From assembly GCA_963837105.1 (NCBI GenBank), contig CAWIMG010000038.1:1-64000 (forward strand): 64,000 nucleotides of DNA, read 5' to 3'. Numbering within the stretch: the stretch's first letter is position 1; each line of letters begins with the position of its first letter. Made by a program: the position numbers and the translations under genes. Shown piece by piece: positions 17,309 through 26,434 of this stretch. The notes under the pieces were generated by a model. The model had not been told where the DNA came from and ran no database searches. It saw only the letters and a program-made list of their open reading frames with translations. The DNA is from UBA9676 sp963837105 (lineage in GTDB: Bacteria > Actinomycetota > Actinomycetes > Streptosporangiales > Streptosporangiaceae).

Positions 17309-18151
17309 CTATCTGAGTGCAGCATGATCAAGCCGTTCATCGATCTCGGTGGCGAGGCGGTCCAGTTGCTGACTACCGCCCTCGGCCGCTTCCTGCTTGG
17401 CGTAGATGAGCCGAACCCATAGACCCGCTGCCCAGGCATCCTGGATCTCCCACCGGTCCCACTGTCGGCCAGCCTGGAGTTGGTAACGGGTGATGAAGTT
17501 GGCCGTCTGGGCAACCGAGGCGGTTTCATCCGAGCGGGGCCACATTGCCGCGGCCAGGCCCACGATGGCGGGCTCGGGCTGGGCGATGACACTGTCCCAG
17601 TCATGCACGACGAGAGGATCGCGGCCCGTCCATCGAATGTTCTGTGACTCCCAGTCACCGTGTCCTATGCACGGCCGCCCCGGCACCGGGGTCAATCGTT
17701 CTCTCACGCGCCGGGCAGCGTCATCAACCCACCCGGGCCCGCCGGCGAGGTTGAGGTCCTGCCCGTGCTCATCAAGGTCGGGCCACAGTCGCCGCCCGGG
17801 ATGGTCCCATCCCGTCCACGGCGGCGAGGGCGCCAGATCGGGGACCGCCGCTGGGGCGGGTGCCGAAGCGATCAGGCGAGCGAGGAGGGCCGCGAAGGGG
17901 GCCGGTCCCGCTTCGGTGGGCAGCGGACTGCCACCAGGCACCTCCGTCTCGGCCGTGACCGTCATACCGTGCACCCGCGTCGCCACGGTCAGCGGCTCCG
18001 GACATGGGAAACCCACGCGGGCCAGCGCAGCCTGGACCTGCAGGCAGCCGGCTATCCGAGGCTGGAAGGGACGCGCTTTCACCACAGCCCGCAGACCGCT
18101 CTGCAACTCGACCCCGACGACGTCGGAAGGGTATCCGGAGCGGAAGAGCAC
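17309..18151 (-). CDS. Aminoglycoside phosphotransferase-like kinase, start probably frameshifted
   Basis: 280 residues in this frame. The APH/choline-kinase fold is shown by the Brenner motif CIGHGDWESQNIRW (catalytic Asp, metal-binding Asn) at about 166-179, DPLVVHDWDSV (metal Asp) and a helical C-terminus. Upstream the frame can be read as DWCLRYLGAPFERVLFRSGY, but it has no start codon. Another frame supplies GTG at 18213 followed by LDDALLR. One inserted or lost base near 18195 would join them into a protein of about 301 residues. The substrate is unknown: resistance, fructosamine or other small-molecule kinases share this fold. Confidence 0.78.
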   Translation of the reverse strand: MLFRSGYPSDVVGVELQSGLRAVVKARPFQPRIAGCLQVQAALARVGFPCPEPLTVATRVHGMTVTAETEVPGGSPLPTEAGPAPFAALLARLIASAPAPAAVPDLAPSPPWTGWDHPGRRLWPDLDEHGQDLNLAGGPGWVDDAARRVRERLTPVPGRPCIGHGDWESQNIRWTGRDPLVVHDWDSVIAQPEPAIVGLAAAMWPRSDETASVAQTANFITRYQLQAGRQWDRWEIQDAWAAGLWVRLIYAKQEAAEGGSQQLDRLATEIDERLDHAALR

Positions 18152-18336
18152 CCGCTCGAACGGCGCACCCAGGTAGCGCAGACACCAGTCCGCAGGAGCG
18201 CGTCATCGAGCACACCTGGCAGCGTATTGCGTATGGAAACCCACTCTCATCAGCGTGGGGTGCGTGGTTGGCGGGCTGGGCGGTGCCGCAGGCTGGCATG
18301 GTGGCCTGGACAGGCCCTTGCGGAGGGGAGCGGGTC

Positions 18337-18900
18337 ATGCCCGATGAGGGGTTCACCAGCCTGGCCGGGGAGCGGGTGGCTTTGCGCCGTTTTGACCTGG
18401 CCGACCTGGCGGAGTTCGCCGGGTACCGTTCCTTTGCGCAGGTGGCCCGGTTTCAAAGCTGGGATGCGCCTTACTCCCGGACAGATGGCGAACGCTTCAT
18501 CCGCCAGATGATGCACAGCCATCCCGACACCGCTGGGCAGTGGTTCCAGTTCGCAGTGGTGCTGCGCCCAGCCGGGCGGCTGATCGGTGACTGCGCGGCC
18601 ATGCCGCACGCCGATGATTCCCGGCAATGCGAGATAGGGTTCACGATCGCCCCCCGATATCAGGGCCATGGCTACGCCACCGAAGCCACCGGCCTGCTGG
18701 TGGGCTACCTGTTCGCCGGGCGGGGCAAGCACCGGATCACCGCCAGTTGTGATGCGCGGAATACGGCGTCGGCGGCTGTGCTGGAGCGGCTGGGCATGCG
18801 GCGGGAGGGTCACCTGCGCGAGAGCACCTGGGCCAAGGGCGAGTGGACCGACGATCTGATTTATGGCCTGCTCCACCATGAATGGAACTCCCGGACCTGA
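18337..18900 (+). CDS. GNAT family N-acetyltransferase (RimJ/RimL type)
   Basis: 187 residues from the ATG after GGAGGGGAG. Pattern: LAGERVALRRFDLADLAEFA at the start, IGDCAAMPHADDSRQCEIGF, the acetyl-CoA loop APRYQGHGYATEAT, then CDARNTASAAVLERLGMRRE and a C-terminal strand ending in DDLIYGLLHHEW. This is the usual order of the ribosomal-protein/small-molecule acetyltransferase branch. It is convergent with the VOC gene downstream. Substrate not deducible. Confidence 0.9.
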   Translation: MPDEGFTSLAGERVALRRFDLADLAEFAGYRSFAQVARFQSWDAPYSRTDGERFIRQMMHSHPDTAGQWFQFAVVLRPAGRLIGDCAAMPHADDSRQCEIGFTIAPRYQGHGYATEATGLLVGYLFAGRGKHRITASCDARNTASAAVLERLGMRREGHLRESTWAKGEWTDDLIYGLLHHEWNSRT

Positions 18901-18938
18901 TAGAGCCCAGGCATACTCACAGGCCGCGACGGGCGCGG

Positions 18939-19376
18939 TTAGAGCACGTCGAACTCGTTGCCTTCTGGATCGGCCATAACCACGTGGTCCGGGATGCCAT
19001 CCTGCACGTCTTCACGGATGATTGTCGCGCCAGCCGCAGTGAGCCGCTTGACCGCCTCAGTCACCCTGGGCCAACGGGCGTTCCACGGTTCACCGCGACC
19101 GCCGCCAGCATGCACGTCGAGATGTACCCGGTTCTTCACCACCTTCGGCTCCGGGACCTTGAGGAACGAAATCGCCGGACGTACTCCGCCGGGATCCTCG
19201 ATGTAGGCCCCGTCGTCCCACTCCTCCGGCGGGACGCCGAACGCGGCGAACCACTCGGGCCAGCTTGCGAAACCCTCCGGTGGCGACGCGACGACGTATC
19301 CCAGCGCCAGGTTCCAGAAAGCCGCCAGCGTCGCCGGGCTGGCACAGTCAATCGTCACCGTCCACTTGACGCTCAT
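18939..19376 (-). CDS. VOC family protein
   Basis: 145 residues. VKWTVTIDCASPATLAAFWN and ALGYVV mark the first betaalphabetabetabeta module; NRVHLDVHAG carries the usual His of the second module; DHVVMADPEGNEFDVL is the closing strand with the metal-ligand-type Glu. The pattern is that of the glyoxalase/bleomycin-resistance-like proteins often labelled glyoxalase_6. Activity cannot be named. Confidence 0.86.
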   Translation of the reverse strand: MSVKWTVTIDCASPATLAAFWNLALGYVVASPPEGFASWPEWFAAFGVPPEEWDDGAYIEDPGGVRPAISFLKVPEPKVVKNRVHLDVHAGGGRGEPWNARWPRVTEAVKRLTAAGATIIREDVQDGIPDHVVMADPEGNEFDVL

Positions 19377-19542
19377 CGGGTCCCCGTCCCGGAGAGATGA
19401 CCAGGCCCAGTCAAGCAGCCGTACCGGACACCCTTCAGCTCCCGCAGGCGTGATCGGCGTGGTGACGCGCGGCGGCGTCGGGCCAGACGCGGTGGTCCGG
19501 GTAAACGGGACGCCGGTGGCCTGGTCTGGCTAGATTGGCCCG

Positions 19543-20682
19543 GTGCAACTGTGGGCCCTGATGTCCCGCCCGGCACAGCTGAGTGCCCTGGCGCTGGTGC
19601 TCACCGTGGCGCTGGGTGCGGCGGCATGCTCGGGCGCCGGCAAGTCAACTGACGGGGCCACTACCGCCGCCCGGCCGGCGCGCACCGCCACCGCGTCCGC
19701 CAGCCCCTCGGCCAGTCCCGCGGAGCCGGCGGTGACCATCGCGGCGGTGGGTGACACGATGCTCGGGAACACTCCCGATCTGCCGCCAGACCCGCAGGGG
19801 TATTTCCGCGCGGTCAGGCGGGAGCTCAACCACGGTGCGCAGATTGTCTTCGGCAATCTTGAAGGCACCCTCACCACGGCGGCGGGCAGCAAGTGCAAGG
19901 CGATGCACGCCCGCCGTGGGCGGTGTTTCGCGTTCCGCGACCCGCCCGGCTATGTGCGGTACTACAAGCGGGCGGGATTCACCGTCTTGAGCGACGCGAA
20001 CCCCCACTCCTTCGACTTCGGGGCAGCGGGGCAGGCACAGACCGTGCGCATGATCCACGCGGCCGGCCTGGCCCAGACCGGGCTGCCCGGCGAGATTACC
20101 CTCGTCACGGCCCACGGCATCGCGGTGGCGTTCGTGGCCTTCGCGCCCTATGCCGACACTGCCAGCCTGCTGGATCTGCCGGCGGCGCGGGCGCTGATCA
20201 AACAGGCCGCCCGGCAGGCCAGCGTGGTCGTGGTCTACATGCACGCGGGCGCAGAGGGCGCCACTGCCGACCATGTCACCGGTCACGAGGAGTACTACCT
20301 GGGGGAGGACCGGGGCAACCCGGAAACGTTCGCGCACATGGCCATCCGGTCCGGTGCCAGCCTGGTCATCGCCAGTGGCCCGCACGTGCTGCGCGGGATC
20401 CAGTTCTACCGTCACCACCTGATCGCCTACAGCCTGGCCAACTTCGCCAGCTATGACAACTTCGCTACCGGCGGCGACCTGGATATGAGCGTGATCCTGC
20501 ACGTGACGCTGTCCGCTACCGGCGTCTTCGAGCACGCCCGGATCTACCCGATCCAGTTCACCGGGCAGGGCCAGCCCGTGCCCGGCGGAGGCGCCATCGC
20601 CTTCGTGTCCCAGCTCTCGGCACAGGACTTCGGCGCCTCCGCCGCCAGCATCTTGCCCTCGGGCGTCATCAAGGCGCCCTGA
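19543..20682 (+). CDS. CapA family lipoprotein (PgsA-like metallophosphoesterase fold)
   Basis: 379 residues from GTG; ATG at 19561 is an alternative. A signal peptide with lipobox (LGAAAC) and a Ser/Ala-rich linker precede a CapA domain: TIAAVGDTMLG (first metal Asp), QIVFGNLEGTLT (Asn-Leu-Glu motif), FTVLSDANPHSFDFG where family members usually have LANNH, VVVYMHAGAE (usual WG.E area) and GPHVLRG. The altered ANPHSFDFG is noted. CapA proteins act on poly-gamma-glutamate or cell-wall substrates outside the cell. A TAGATT hexamer six bases before the GTG suggests a leaderless mRNA. Confidence 0.85.
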   Translation: MQLWALMSRPAQLSALALVLTVALGAAACSGAGKSTDGATTAARPARTATASASPSASPAEPAVTIAAVGDTMLGNTPDLPPDPQGYFRAVRRELNHGAQIVFGNLEGTLTTAAGSKCKAMHARRGRCFAFRDPPGYVRYYKRAGFTVLSDANPHSFDFGAAGQAQTVRMIHAAGLAQTGLPGEITLVTAHGIAVAFVAFAPYADTASLLDLPAARALIKQAARQASVVVVYMHAGAEGATADHVTGHEEYYLGEDRGNPETFAHMAIRSGASLVIASGPHVLRGIQFYRHHLIAYSLANFASYDNFATGGDLDMSVILHVTLSATGVFEHARIYPIQFTGQGQPVPGGGAIAFVSQLSAQDFGASAASILPSGVIKAP

Positions 20683-20722
20683 TCCACCGCTGCCGGGAAG
20701 TTCCGGCTGCTAGCTTGCTGAC

Positions 20723-21667
20723 GTGGAGTTTCAGGAGGTGGAATCAGCCGGGCCCGTGAAATCGCACGGATGGCCAGATTGCCTGCTGCCGGCCGTGGCC
20801 GGATCGGCGGTGGTGATCCAGCCGCCCGGCAGGGGCCCAGGCAACTGGGCCGGCGCGCCCAGCAGCGTGCTCGCCGGGGACGGCATCTATCTCGCCTACC
20901 GGCTGCGGCGGCCGGCCGGGGATGGCCGTGGCTACGCGGTGGTGGTCGCCCGGTCGGCGGACGGCGTGCGGTTCGAGACGCTGCTGACCATCCGGCGCGA
21001 GCAGCTGGCGGCGGAGTCACTGGAGCGCCCCTGCCTGGTTCGCACCCCGGGCGGGCGCTGGCGGCTGTACCTGAGTTGCGCGACTCCCGGCACCAAGCAC
21101 TGGCGGGTCGAAATGCTGGAAGCCGCCCACCCGGCTGCGTTCGCCACCCGCGATGCGCTGGTGGTGCTGCCCGGCGACAGCATGACCGCGGTCAAGGATC
21201 CGGTGATCCAGTACCGGGAGGGGGGCTGGCAGCTGTGGGCCTCGTGCCATCCGCTGGCGGACCCGGCCGAAGCCGATCAGATGACCACCGAGTACGCCAC
21301 CAGTGACGATGGCCTGGACTGGGCCTGGCAGGGCACCGCGCTGGCGGGCCGTCCGGGCCGCTGGGACGCCCGGGGCGCCCGGGTGACAGCCGTCGCCTAC
21401 CATGGTGGTCTCATCGCCGCCTGCTACGACGGCCGCGCCAGTGCCGCGGAGAACTACGAGGAGCGCACCGGCATCGCCACCGGAGCCGTCCCGTCCGGGC
21501 TGGCGGCCCGGGGGACCGCCGCGGCGGCCGAATCCCCCTACGGCGGGCACGGCCTGCGCTACCTGGACATCCTCCCGCTGGGTGACGGCCGCTACCGGCT
21601 GTACTACGAGCTGGCCCGGCCGGACGGCGCGCACGAACTGCGCACCGAGCTGTCGTCGGCGGCCTGA
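20723..21667 (+). CDS. Glycosidase-fold protein (five-bladed propeller, GH43/GH32-like)
   Basis: 314 residues. Repeated blade motifs are seen: GAPSSVLAGDGIYLAYRLRR, LERPCLVRTPGGRWRLYLSC, VKDPVIQYREGGWQLWASCH and RYLDILPLGDGRYRLYYEL. These match the five-bladed propeller of GH43/GH32-like hydrolases and related phosphorylases. No signal peptide, so it is probably cytoplasmic. TAGCTT lies six bases before the GTG start. It follows the CapA-like gene by 40 bases on the same strand. No catalytic residues can be assigned with confidence. Confidence 0.7.
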   Translation: MEFQEVESAGPVKSHGWPDCLLPAVAGSAVVIQPPGRGPGNWAGAPSSVLAGDGIYLAYRLRRPAGDGRGYAVVVARSADGVRFETLLTIRREQLAAESLERPCLVRTPGGRWRLYLSCATPGTKHWRVEMLEAAHPAAFATRDALVVLPGDSMTAVKDPVIQYREGGWQLWASCHPLADPAEADQMTTEYATSDDGLDWAWQGTALAGRPGRWDARGARVTAVAYHGGLIAACYDGRASAAENYEERTGIATGAVPSGLAARGTAAAAESPYGGHGLRYLDILPLGDGRYRLYYELARPDGAHELRTELSSAA

Positions 21668-21760
21668 CCGGGCGCGGCCGGCTGGCCGTTGCGGGCCTGG
21701 GCCTGCCCGGCTGGCCGGTCGCCGACCAGCCCGCCGGACCGGTCCCGGGGCAGGAGCCAG

Positions 21761-22450
21761 TCACCGAAGTCCAGCCCGGGTCACCGCCATCAGCCGCGGT
21801 ATGTCGTCAGCCAGATAGGGCAGCACCTGCTGCCGCTGCTGCCAGGTCAGTGGCTCGCGGCGGCCCGCGCTCCGCTGCAGGAACCGTTCCAGCGACCTGG
21901 TCATGCCGGCCGCGGCGGCGCCGGGCAGCAGCCTGCCCGCCGCGGCCGACGTCCTGGCCAGACGGCTGATGACGGCATGCTGGGAGGTGCGGCGGGGATG
22001 GGCGGTCACGTTCTCGCGCGGCACATGCGTGATGAGCCCGGGCCTGACCCCCAGAAAGAGGCAGATCTCGTCCAGGGTCTGGGCGGGGGAGTCGACCAGG
22101 TCGCGGTAGCGCAAGATGAAGACCTGCTCCCGGGGGAACAGGCCGAGCAGGTGGTCATGCTGCTCGCCGTACCGGCCGAGCCGGGTGTAGTGCCAGAACT
22201 GGGCCGAGCCGTCGGCGACCCGCCGGTCCTCGGCCGCGCACGCGGCGGGGAAGTTCCCGATCGGCTCCAGCTCGGCCGACCACAGGTGAGTCCAGTTGGA
22301 ATGTGCCCGATCGACCGGGTCGCGCAGGATCACGATCAGCCGGGCGGCCGGGATCAGCGCCCGGATCCGGCGCTGTGCGCCGCGGTCATACAGGTAGAAC
22401 TGGGTCGACTCGCCGCGCAGCGTGCCAGCCGGGGCGGTGGCGAACAGCGC
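21761..22450 (-). pseudogene. Sulfotransferase lacking its N-terminus
   Basis: The frame reads ALFATAPAGTLRGESTQFYL, IRALIPAARLIVILRDPVDR (the 3'-phosphate-binding region of PAPS sulfotransferases), then AHSNWTHLWSAELEPIGNFP and a normal C-terminus. Just upstream the same frame reads ECRRADY followed by TAA (22451-22453) where relatives have RRADYEALFA, so a Glu codon seems to have become a stop. The PAPS 5'-phosphosulfate loop is absent because the frame meets the end of the amidohydrolase gene. The only internal ATG (22333) is well inside the domain. Confidence 0.8.
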
Positions 22451-23279
22451 TTAGTAGTCCGCGCGGCGGCACTCCGGCGAGTACCTCGTCGCCCAGGTTC
22501 AGCGCCGCCACCGCACGGGCATTGCGGGCGATGCCCGGCACCCCGGGCCAGTCGGTCGCGAAGATGAACTTGCGTGCCAGCCTGCGCAGGCTGTAGCGGG
22601 CGTAGTACTCGGGCAGCCGCTGCGGCGGCAGCCCGGACAGCTCGATCCAGACGTTCTCGTATAGCAGGGCCAGCGACGCCGCGGCGTCGTACCACCAGCC
22701 GCGGCCACCGTGCGCCAGCACGACGGTCAGCCCGGGGAAATCGCGCAGCACCGGCAGCAGCAGGTCCGGCGCGGCCAGCGAGTTATCGGCGCCGGGGAAC
22801 GAACTGGTGCCGCAGTGCACCACCACCGGCAGGCCCTGACTGGCGCAGAACTGGTAGGCGGGGTACAGCATCGCGTCGGCGGCGCTCACCCCGGCGTGCA
22901 CCGGGTGCACCTTGAGCCCGACCGCGCCCAGCGCCACCTGGCGGGCGGCCTCGTCCGCCACCGGGTAGTGCAGGTGCGGGTTGACATTGGCGAGGAAGGC
23001 GAACCGGGCCGGGTTGTGCCTGACGATCGGCAGCAGTTCCTCGGCCGGCTGGATGCCGGTCACCTTCGGGCTGTACTCACACAGCAGGATCGCCCGGTCG
23101 GCGCCCTCCGCGGCCAGCAGCCGGTCAAAGGCGGCCGGGACGATCGTTCCCTCACCGTCGTAGGCGTCCCGCCAGCCGGGCTGGCCGAACCTGGCCACCC
23201 AGTCCAGCCAGGCAGGCTTGAGTGTGGGCAGCCGGGCCGGGTGCAGGTGGGCGTCGATAAGTGGCAGGCCATCCAGCAT
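22386..23279 (-). CDS. Amidohydrolase family protein with altered C-terminus
   Basis: From the ATG at 23279 the protein has the metal motifs of amidohydrolase 2/ACMSD-type enzymes: LIDAHLH (about residue 9), GLKVHPVHAG, PVVVHCGTSSF, VVLAHGGRG and IFATDWPGVPG. Family similarity stops at about ALNLGDEVLAGV (near 22465). The last 25 or so residues (PPRGLLSAVRHRPGW...) are read out of frame from the sulfotransferase fragment. The active site is complete, so the enzyme may still work. It probably cleaves C-N or C-C bonds; substrate unknown. Confidence 0.8.
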   Translation of the reverse strand: MLDGLPLIDAHLHPARLPTLKPAWLDWVARFGQPGWRDAYDGEGTIVPAAFDRLLAAEGADRAILLCEYSPKVTGIQPAEELLPIVRHNPARFAFLANVNPHLHYPVADEAARQVALGAVGLKVHPVHAGVSAADAMLYPAYQFCASQGLPVVVHCGTSSFPGADNSLAAPDLLLPVLRDFPGLTVVLAHGGRGWWYDAAASLALLYENVWIELSGLPPQRLPEYYARYSLRRLARKFIFATDWPGVPGIARNARAVAALNLGDEVLAGVPPRGLLSAVRHRPGWHAARRVDPVLPV

Positions 23280-23652
23280 GGGACCCCCTTTACCTGTTGT
23301 GGTTCATAGCTCAGCACGTGCTCTCCGTCACCCAGCGGGTGGCCGCAAGGCTGGCGCCGGACGCGGCCGCAGCCCGCAGCGGATAATCGGGGCGTGGGGT
23401 CCGCCAGTCGTTCCGATGCCCGCCTCGGCGCCAGGCCGTTCGTGGTGGCCCGCATGTGGGCTGCTCCAAGAACCGGGCGATCGTACCGGGAACTCCGCAT
23501 CATCAAGTCCGGCGACCCGGGCCCGGCCGAGCGGGGGCTGGCCGCACCGCCACCAGCACTGTACGCCGTCCTGGCCGGGCACTTCCCGCTGGTCCGCGCC
23601 CACCAGGGAGCGCCAGGGCCGATACTCCTGGCCGTGAGGGGCGGGCGCTGAC
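23280..23652. other. Intergenic region before the PPTase gene
   Basis: About 370 bases between the divergent amidohydrolase and PPTase genes. It should hold both promoters, but I see no strong hexamer pair, palindrome or gene. Confidence 0.5.
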
Positions 23653-24318
23653 GTGCTCGAGCAGATCCTGCCGACGGAGGTGGCCGCCGAGGAGGCGTTC
23701 TCCGACGAGCCGGGCGGCATGCTCTTTCCCGAGGAGGAGGCCGTTATCGCCAGGGCAGTGGGTAAGCGGCGCCGGGAGTTCACCACTGGCCGGTTGTGCG
23801 CACATGCGGCGCTGGCCAGGCTCGGGCTGCCGCCGGTGCCGATCATCCCGGGGGAGCACGGCGCCCCGCAGTGGCCCGCCGGGGTAACCGGCAGCATCAC
23901 CCACTGCGACGGATACCGCGCGGCTGCCGTCGCCCGGGTCAGCGACGTGCTCACGCTCGGGCTGGACGCAGAGCCCAACCAGTCACTCCCCGATGGGGTG
24001 CTCGGCGTCGTCGCCAGCAGTTCGGAACGGGCACGGCTGACCGGGCTCACCGCCACCGGGCAAGCTGTGTGCTGGGATCGGCTCCTGTTCAGTGCCAAGG
24101 AAGCGGTGTACAAGGCGTGGTTCCCGCTGGCCCACCAGTGGCTGGACTTCAGGCAGGCCGACGTCACCATCGCGCCGCGCGGCGGCACGTTCACCGCCAG
24201 GCTGCTGGTGCCCGGCCCGTCCGTGGACGGCACTGCCCTGCGCGTGCTGCATGGCTGCTGGCTGGCCACCCGGGGCCTGGTCGTGACCGCTGTCATCATC
24301 TCCGCGCGCGGCCGCTGA
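23653..24318 (+). CDS. 4'-phosphopantetheinyl transferase, Sfp/EntD type
   Basis: 221 residues from GTG. The family motifs are present: KRRREFTTGRLCAHAAL near the start, GSITHCDGYRAAAVAR, the magnesium-binding TLGLDAEPN (Asp and Glu) and FSAKEAVYKAWF (the W/F-xxKEA motif). It transfers phosphopantetheine from CoA to the serine of carrier proteins. The adjacent NRPS and Pls-like proteins each contain a carrier domain (GGTSLSA and GADSLVM), so it is the likely activating enzyme. It is convergent with the sbnB-like gene, sharing the short hairpin at 24320-24339. Confidence 0.93.
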   Translation: MLEQILPTEVAAEEAFSDEPGGMLFPEEEAVIARAVGKRRREFTTGRLCAHAALARLGLPPVPIIPGEHGAPQWPAGVTGSITHCDGYRAAAVARVSDVLTLGLDAEPNQSLPDGVLGVVASSSERARLTGLTATGQAVCWDRLLFSAKEAVYKAWFPLAHQWLDFRQADVTIAPRGGTFTARLLVPGPSVDGTALRVLHGCWLATRGLVVTAVIISARGR

Positions 24319-24319
24319 C

Positions 24320-24339
24320 GCAGCCGGATTGTCGGCTGC
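24320..24339. terminator. Short hairpin between convergent PPTase and sbnB-like genes
   Basis: GCAGCCG-GATTGT-CGGCTGC: a 7-bp stem with a six-base loop placed exactly between the two stop codons. There is no long T run. A bidirectional terminator is likely but weak. Confidence 0.5.
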
Positions 24340-25410
24340 TCATCCGTGCCGGCGCAGTTCGTGGAAAAATCCGTCGATCACCTGCAACTCGCCGGAGCGG
24401 GCGACCTCATCGTAGACGTACTTGCCCACCGCGAGGTCGAGCACTCCGAGGCCGAAGGGTGAGAACACCAGCGGCAGGCCCGCCGGTATCCTCACCCGCC
24501 CGGCCATCACGTCGCCCAGCGTGCCGAGCAGGAAGTCCCGGTTGCCCGTGAGCTGCTCGGCCAGGTGCGGCGAGGTGCTGGCCTTCAGGCAGTGCTCGAT
24601 GTCGTCGACGATGTTGGCCGAAGCCAGCACGATCTCCGGTGCGAGATCGCGCAGCGATACGTGCAGCACCAGCGGATTGTGCTCGAACCACGACAAGTCG
24701 CTGACGTACGGCTGGCTGGCGATGGTGGCGAAGACCACTAGGTCGCTGGAGCGGATCAGCTGCTCAGCGCTGTCGTGGACGGTGATCCGGCTGGCCGTCC
24801 CGGACTGCTCCAGGTAGCCGCGGAGTCCGGCTGCGCTGGCGGCAGACAGGTCGTGTATGCCGATCTCCTCGAACGACCAGCCGGTCCCGGTCAGGAAGGT
24901 GTGAATGTAGCGGGCGATCAGGCCAGCGCCGAAGAACCCGGCGCGCGCCGGGCGCTGCCGGCCGCGGCTGAGCCAGTCAGCGGCCAGTGCCGCTGACGCG
25001 GCCGTCCTGGTGGCGCTGATGATCGAGCTCTCCAGGCAGGCGAACGGGTAGCCGGTGTCGTGGTCGTTGAGAATCAGCACGGCCGAGGCCCTCGGGATGC
25101 CGGCCGCCACGTTCTCCGGGAAGCTGGAAATCCACTTCAGGCCATCCACCCGGAACTGCCCGCCGATCGAGGCGGGCAGCGCGATGATCCGGGCGGACGG
25201 GCGGTCGGGGAGGCGCAGGAAGTAGGACGGCGGGTTCACCGAATCACCGGCACTGTGCAGCCGGTAGGTGGCCTCGACCAGTTCCACAATCTGGGTCTCG
25301 CGTCCTTGCAGCACGCGCTGGACCTGGGCACCGGGGATCACCACGAACGATGGCACGGTGAGCGGCCCGGGCGGTGCGGATTGCGTTGCGGCGGAAGCAG
25401 CGGTGGTCAT
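24340..25410 (-). CDS. sbnB: SbnB-like Dap biosynthesis dehydrogenase
   Basis: 356 residues of the ornithine cyclodeaminase/mu-crystallin fold: VELVEATYRLHSAGDSVNPP, WISSFPENVAAGIPRASAVL, TRTAASAALAADWLSRGRQ, the Rossmann loop ARAGFFGAGLIARYI and LVVFATIASQPYV. The ending GLGVLDLAVGKYVYD is typical of SbnB, which oxidises N-(2-amino-2-carboxyethyl)-L-glutamate with NAD to give L-2,3-diaminopropionate (Dap) and 2-oxoglutarate. The start overlaps the stop of the dioxygenase gene (ATGA). An sbnA-like gene is in the same cluster, which makes this assignment stronger than for an isolated ornithine cyclodeaminase. Confidence 0.9.
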   Translation of the reverse strand: MTTAASAATQSAPPGPLTVPSFVVIPGAQVQRVLQGRETQIVELVEATYRLHSAGDSVNPPSYFLRLPDRPSARIIALPASIGGQFRVDGLKWISSFPENVAAGIPRASAVLILNDHDTGYPFACLESSIISATRTAASAALAADWLSRGRQRPARAGFFGAGLIARYIHTFLTGTGWSFEEIGIHDLSAASAAGLRGYLEQSGTASRITVHDSAEQLIRSSDLVVFATIASQPYVSDLSWFEHNPLVLHVSLRDLAPEIVLASANIVDDIEHCLKASTSPHLAEQLTGNRDFLLGTLGDVMAGRVRIPAGLPLVFSPFGLGVLDLAVGKYVYDEVARSGELQVIDGFFHELRRHG

Positions 25411-26411
25411 CGGGCGGGCACCGCGATGGTCGGCGAGCAGTCGGCTAGCCGCACCGGGTCGGCCATCGCTACGAGCACTTCGCGTGGTCCCTCGAAGGGC
25501 TCCCTGCTGTGCGCGGTGCGGATGTTGTCCACGATCATCAAGTCGCCGGCCTGCCACGGCTCGCGTGCGGTGCTGGCCTCGTAGATCTCGTTGAGCAGAT
25601 CTACGACGTCCTCGCCGATCGGGTCGCCGTTGCCGTAGCGGGTGTTGAACGGCAGCCCGTCGGCGCCGTAGACGTCCACCAGGTACTCGCGCACCTCAGG
25701 GTCGAGCGTCCGCTCGTTGAGGAATGCGATCTGGTTGAACCAGCAGCGCTGGCCGGTGAGCGGGTGACGCACCACGGCGCTGCGGAGCTGCCTGGTGCGC
25801 AGGCCGCCGTCGGGCTGCCACTCGAACTCGATCGCGTTGGCGCGGCAGTAACTCTCGACGGCGCCACGGTCCTGCGTGCCGAACGCCTCCGCCACCGATG
25901 CCCCGATGTCCTCGTTGTAGTTGCGGGTGAGGACCCAGCCCTCCCGCTCGAACCGTCCGGCCAGCTCGGCCGGCAATGCGCGGAGCACGGTCGGCGAGTC
26001 GGCCACCCCGGTCGCCCCGCCGACGGTGGCCGCAGTGAGGCATGCGAACAGCATCAGGCCGGGAAACTCGAACATGTAGCTCAGCTCATGGTGCATGCAC
26101 ATCGGCTGGTGCGGCGGCCACTTCGAGGAGGAGTAAACGCCACCGGGATAGCTCTGCCGGGCCGCGAAGGCCTCCCGCTCGGTCATCAGCCCGGTGGCCA
26201 GCTGCTGGAAGACGGCAGCGGTACCGGCCGCGTCGCGCAGCCCGAGGCCGCGGACCAGGACGCAGCCGTGCTCGGCGACGATTGTGCGCAGGGCGTCCCG
26301 GTGCTGGGCCGACCAGCCCGCCGCGTCGCCGGTGGCCGTGGCCCGCAGCACCGGGGGCTTGCCGGGCTGCAGGTCCACGTCCAGCACTGAAGCCGGGGGT
26401 GAAGATGACAT
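25407..26411 (-). CDS. TauD/TfdA-like Fe(II)/2-oxoglutarate dioxygenase
   Basis: 334 residues. The iron-binding residues are visible: MHHELSYMFEFP (HxE) in the middle and NIRTAHSREPFEG (distal His, with the 2-oxoglutarate Arg near it). The N-terminal VAEHGCVLVRGLG is also typical. This subfamily is common in NRPS clusters (SyrP- and clavaminate-synthase-like), where it hydroxylates or desaturates amino acids, often on carrier proteins. A ribosome site (AAGGA) precedes the ATG. It lies 23 bases after the NRPS gene and overlaps sbnB, so it probably modifies the Dap-derived unit. Confidence 0.9.
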   Translation of the reverse strand: MSSSPPASVLDVDLQPGKPPVLRATATGDAAGWSAQHRDALRTIVAEHGCVLVRGLGLRDAAGTAAVFQQLATGLMTEREAFAARQSYPGGVYSSSKWPPHQPMCMHHELSYMFEFPGLMLFACLTAATVGGATGVADSPTVLRALPAELAGRFEREGWVLTRNYNEDIGASVAEAFGTQDRGAVESYCRANAIEFEWQPDGGLRTRQLRSAVVRHPLTGQRCWFNQIAFLNERTLDPEVREYLVDVYGADGLPFNTRYGNGDPIGEDVVDLLNEIYEASTAREPWQAGDLMIVDNIRTAHSREPFEGPREVLVAMADPVRLADCSPTIAVPAR

Positions 26412-26434
26412 CTCGATGTCCTTTCCGATGCTGC

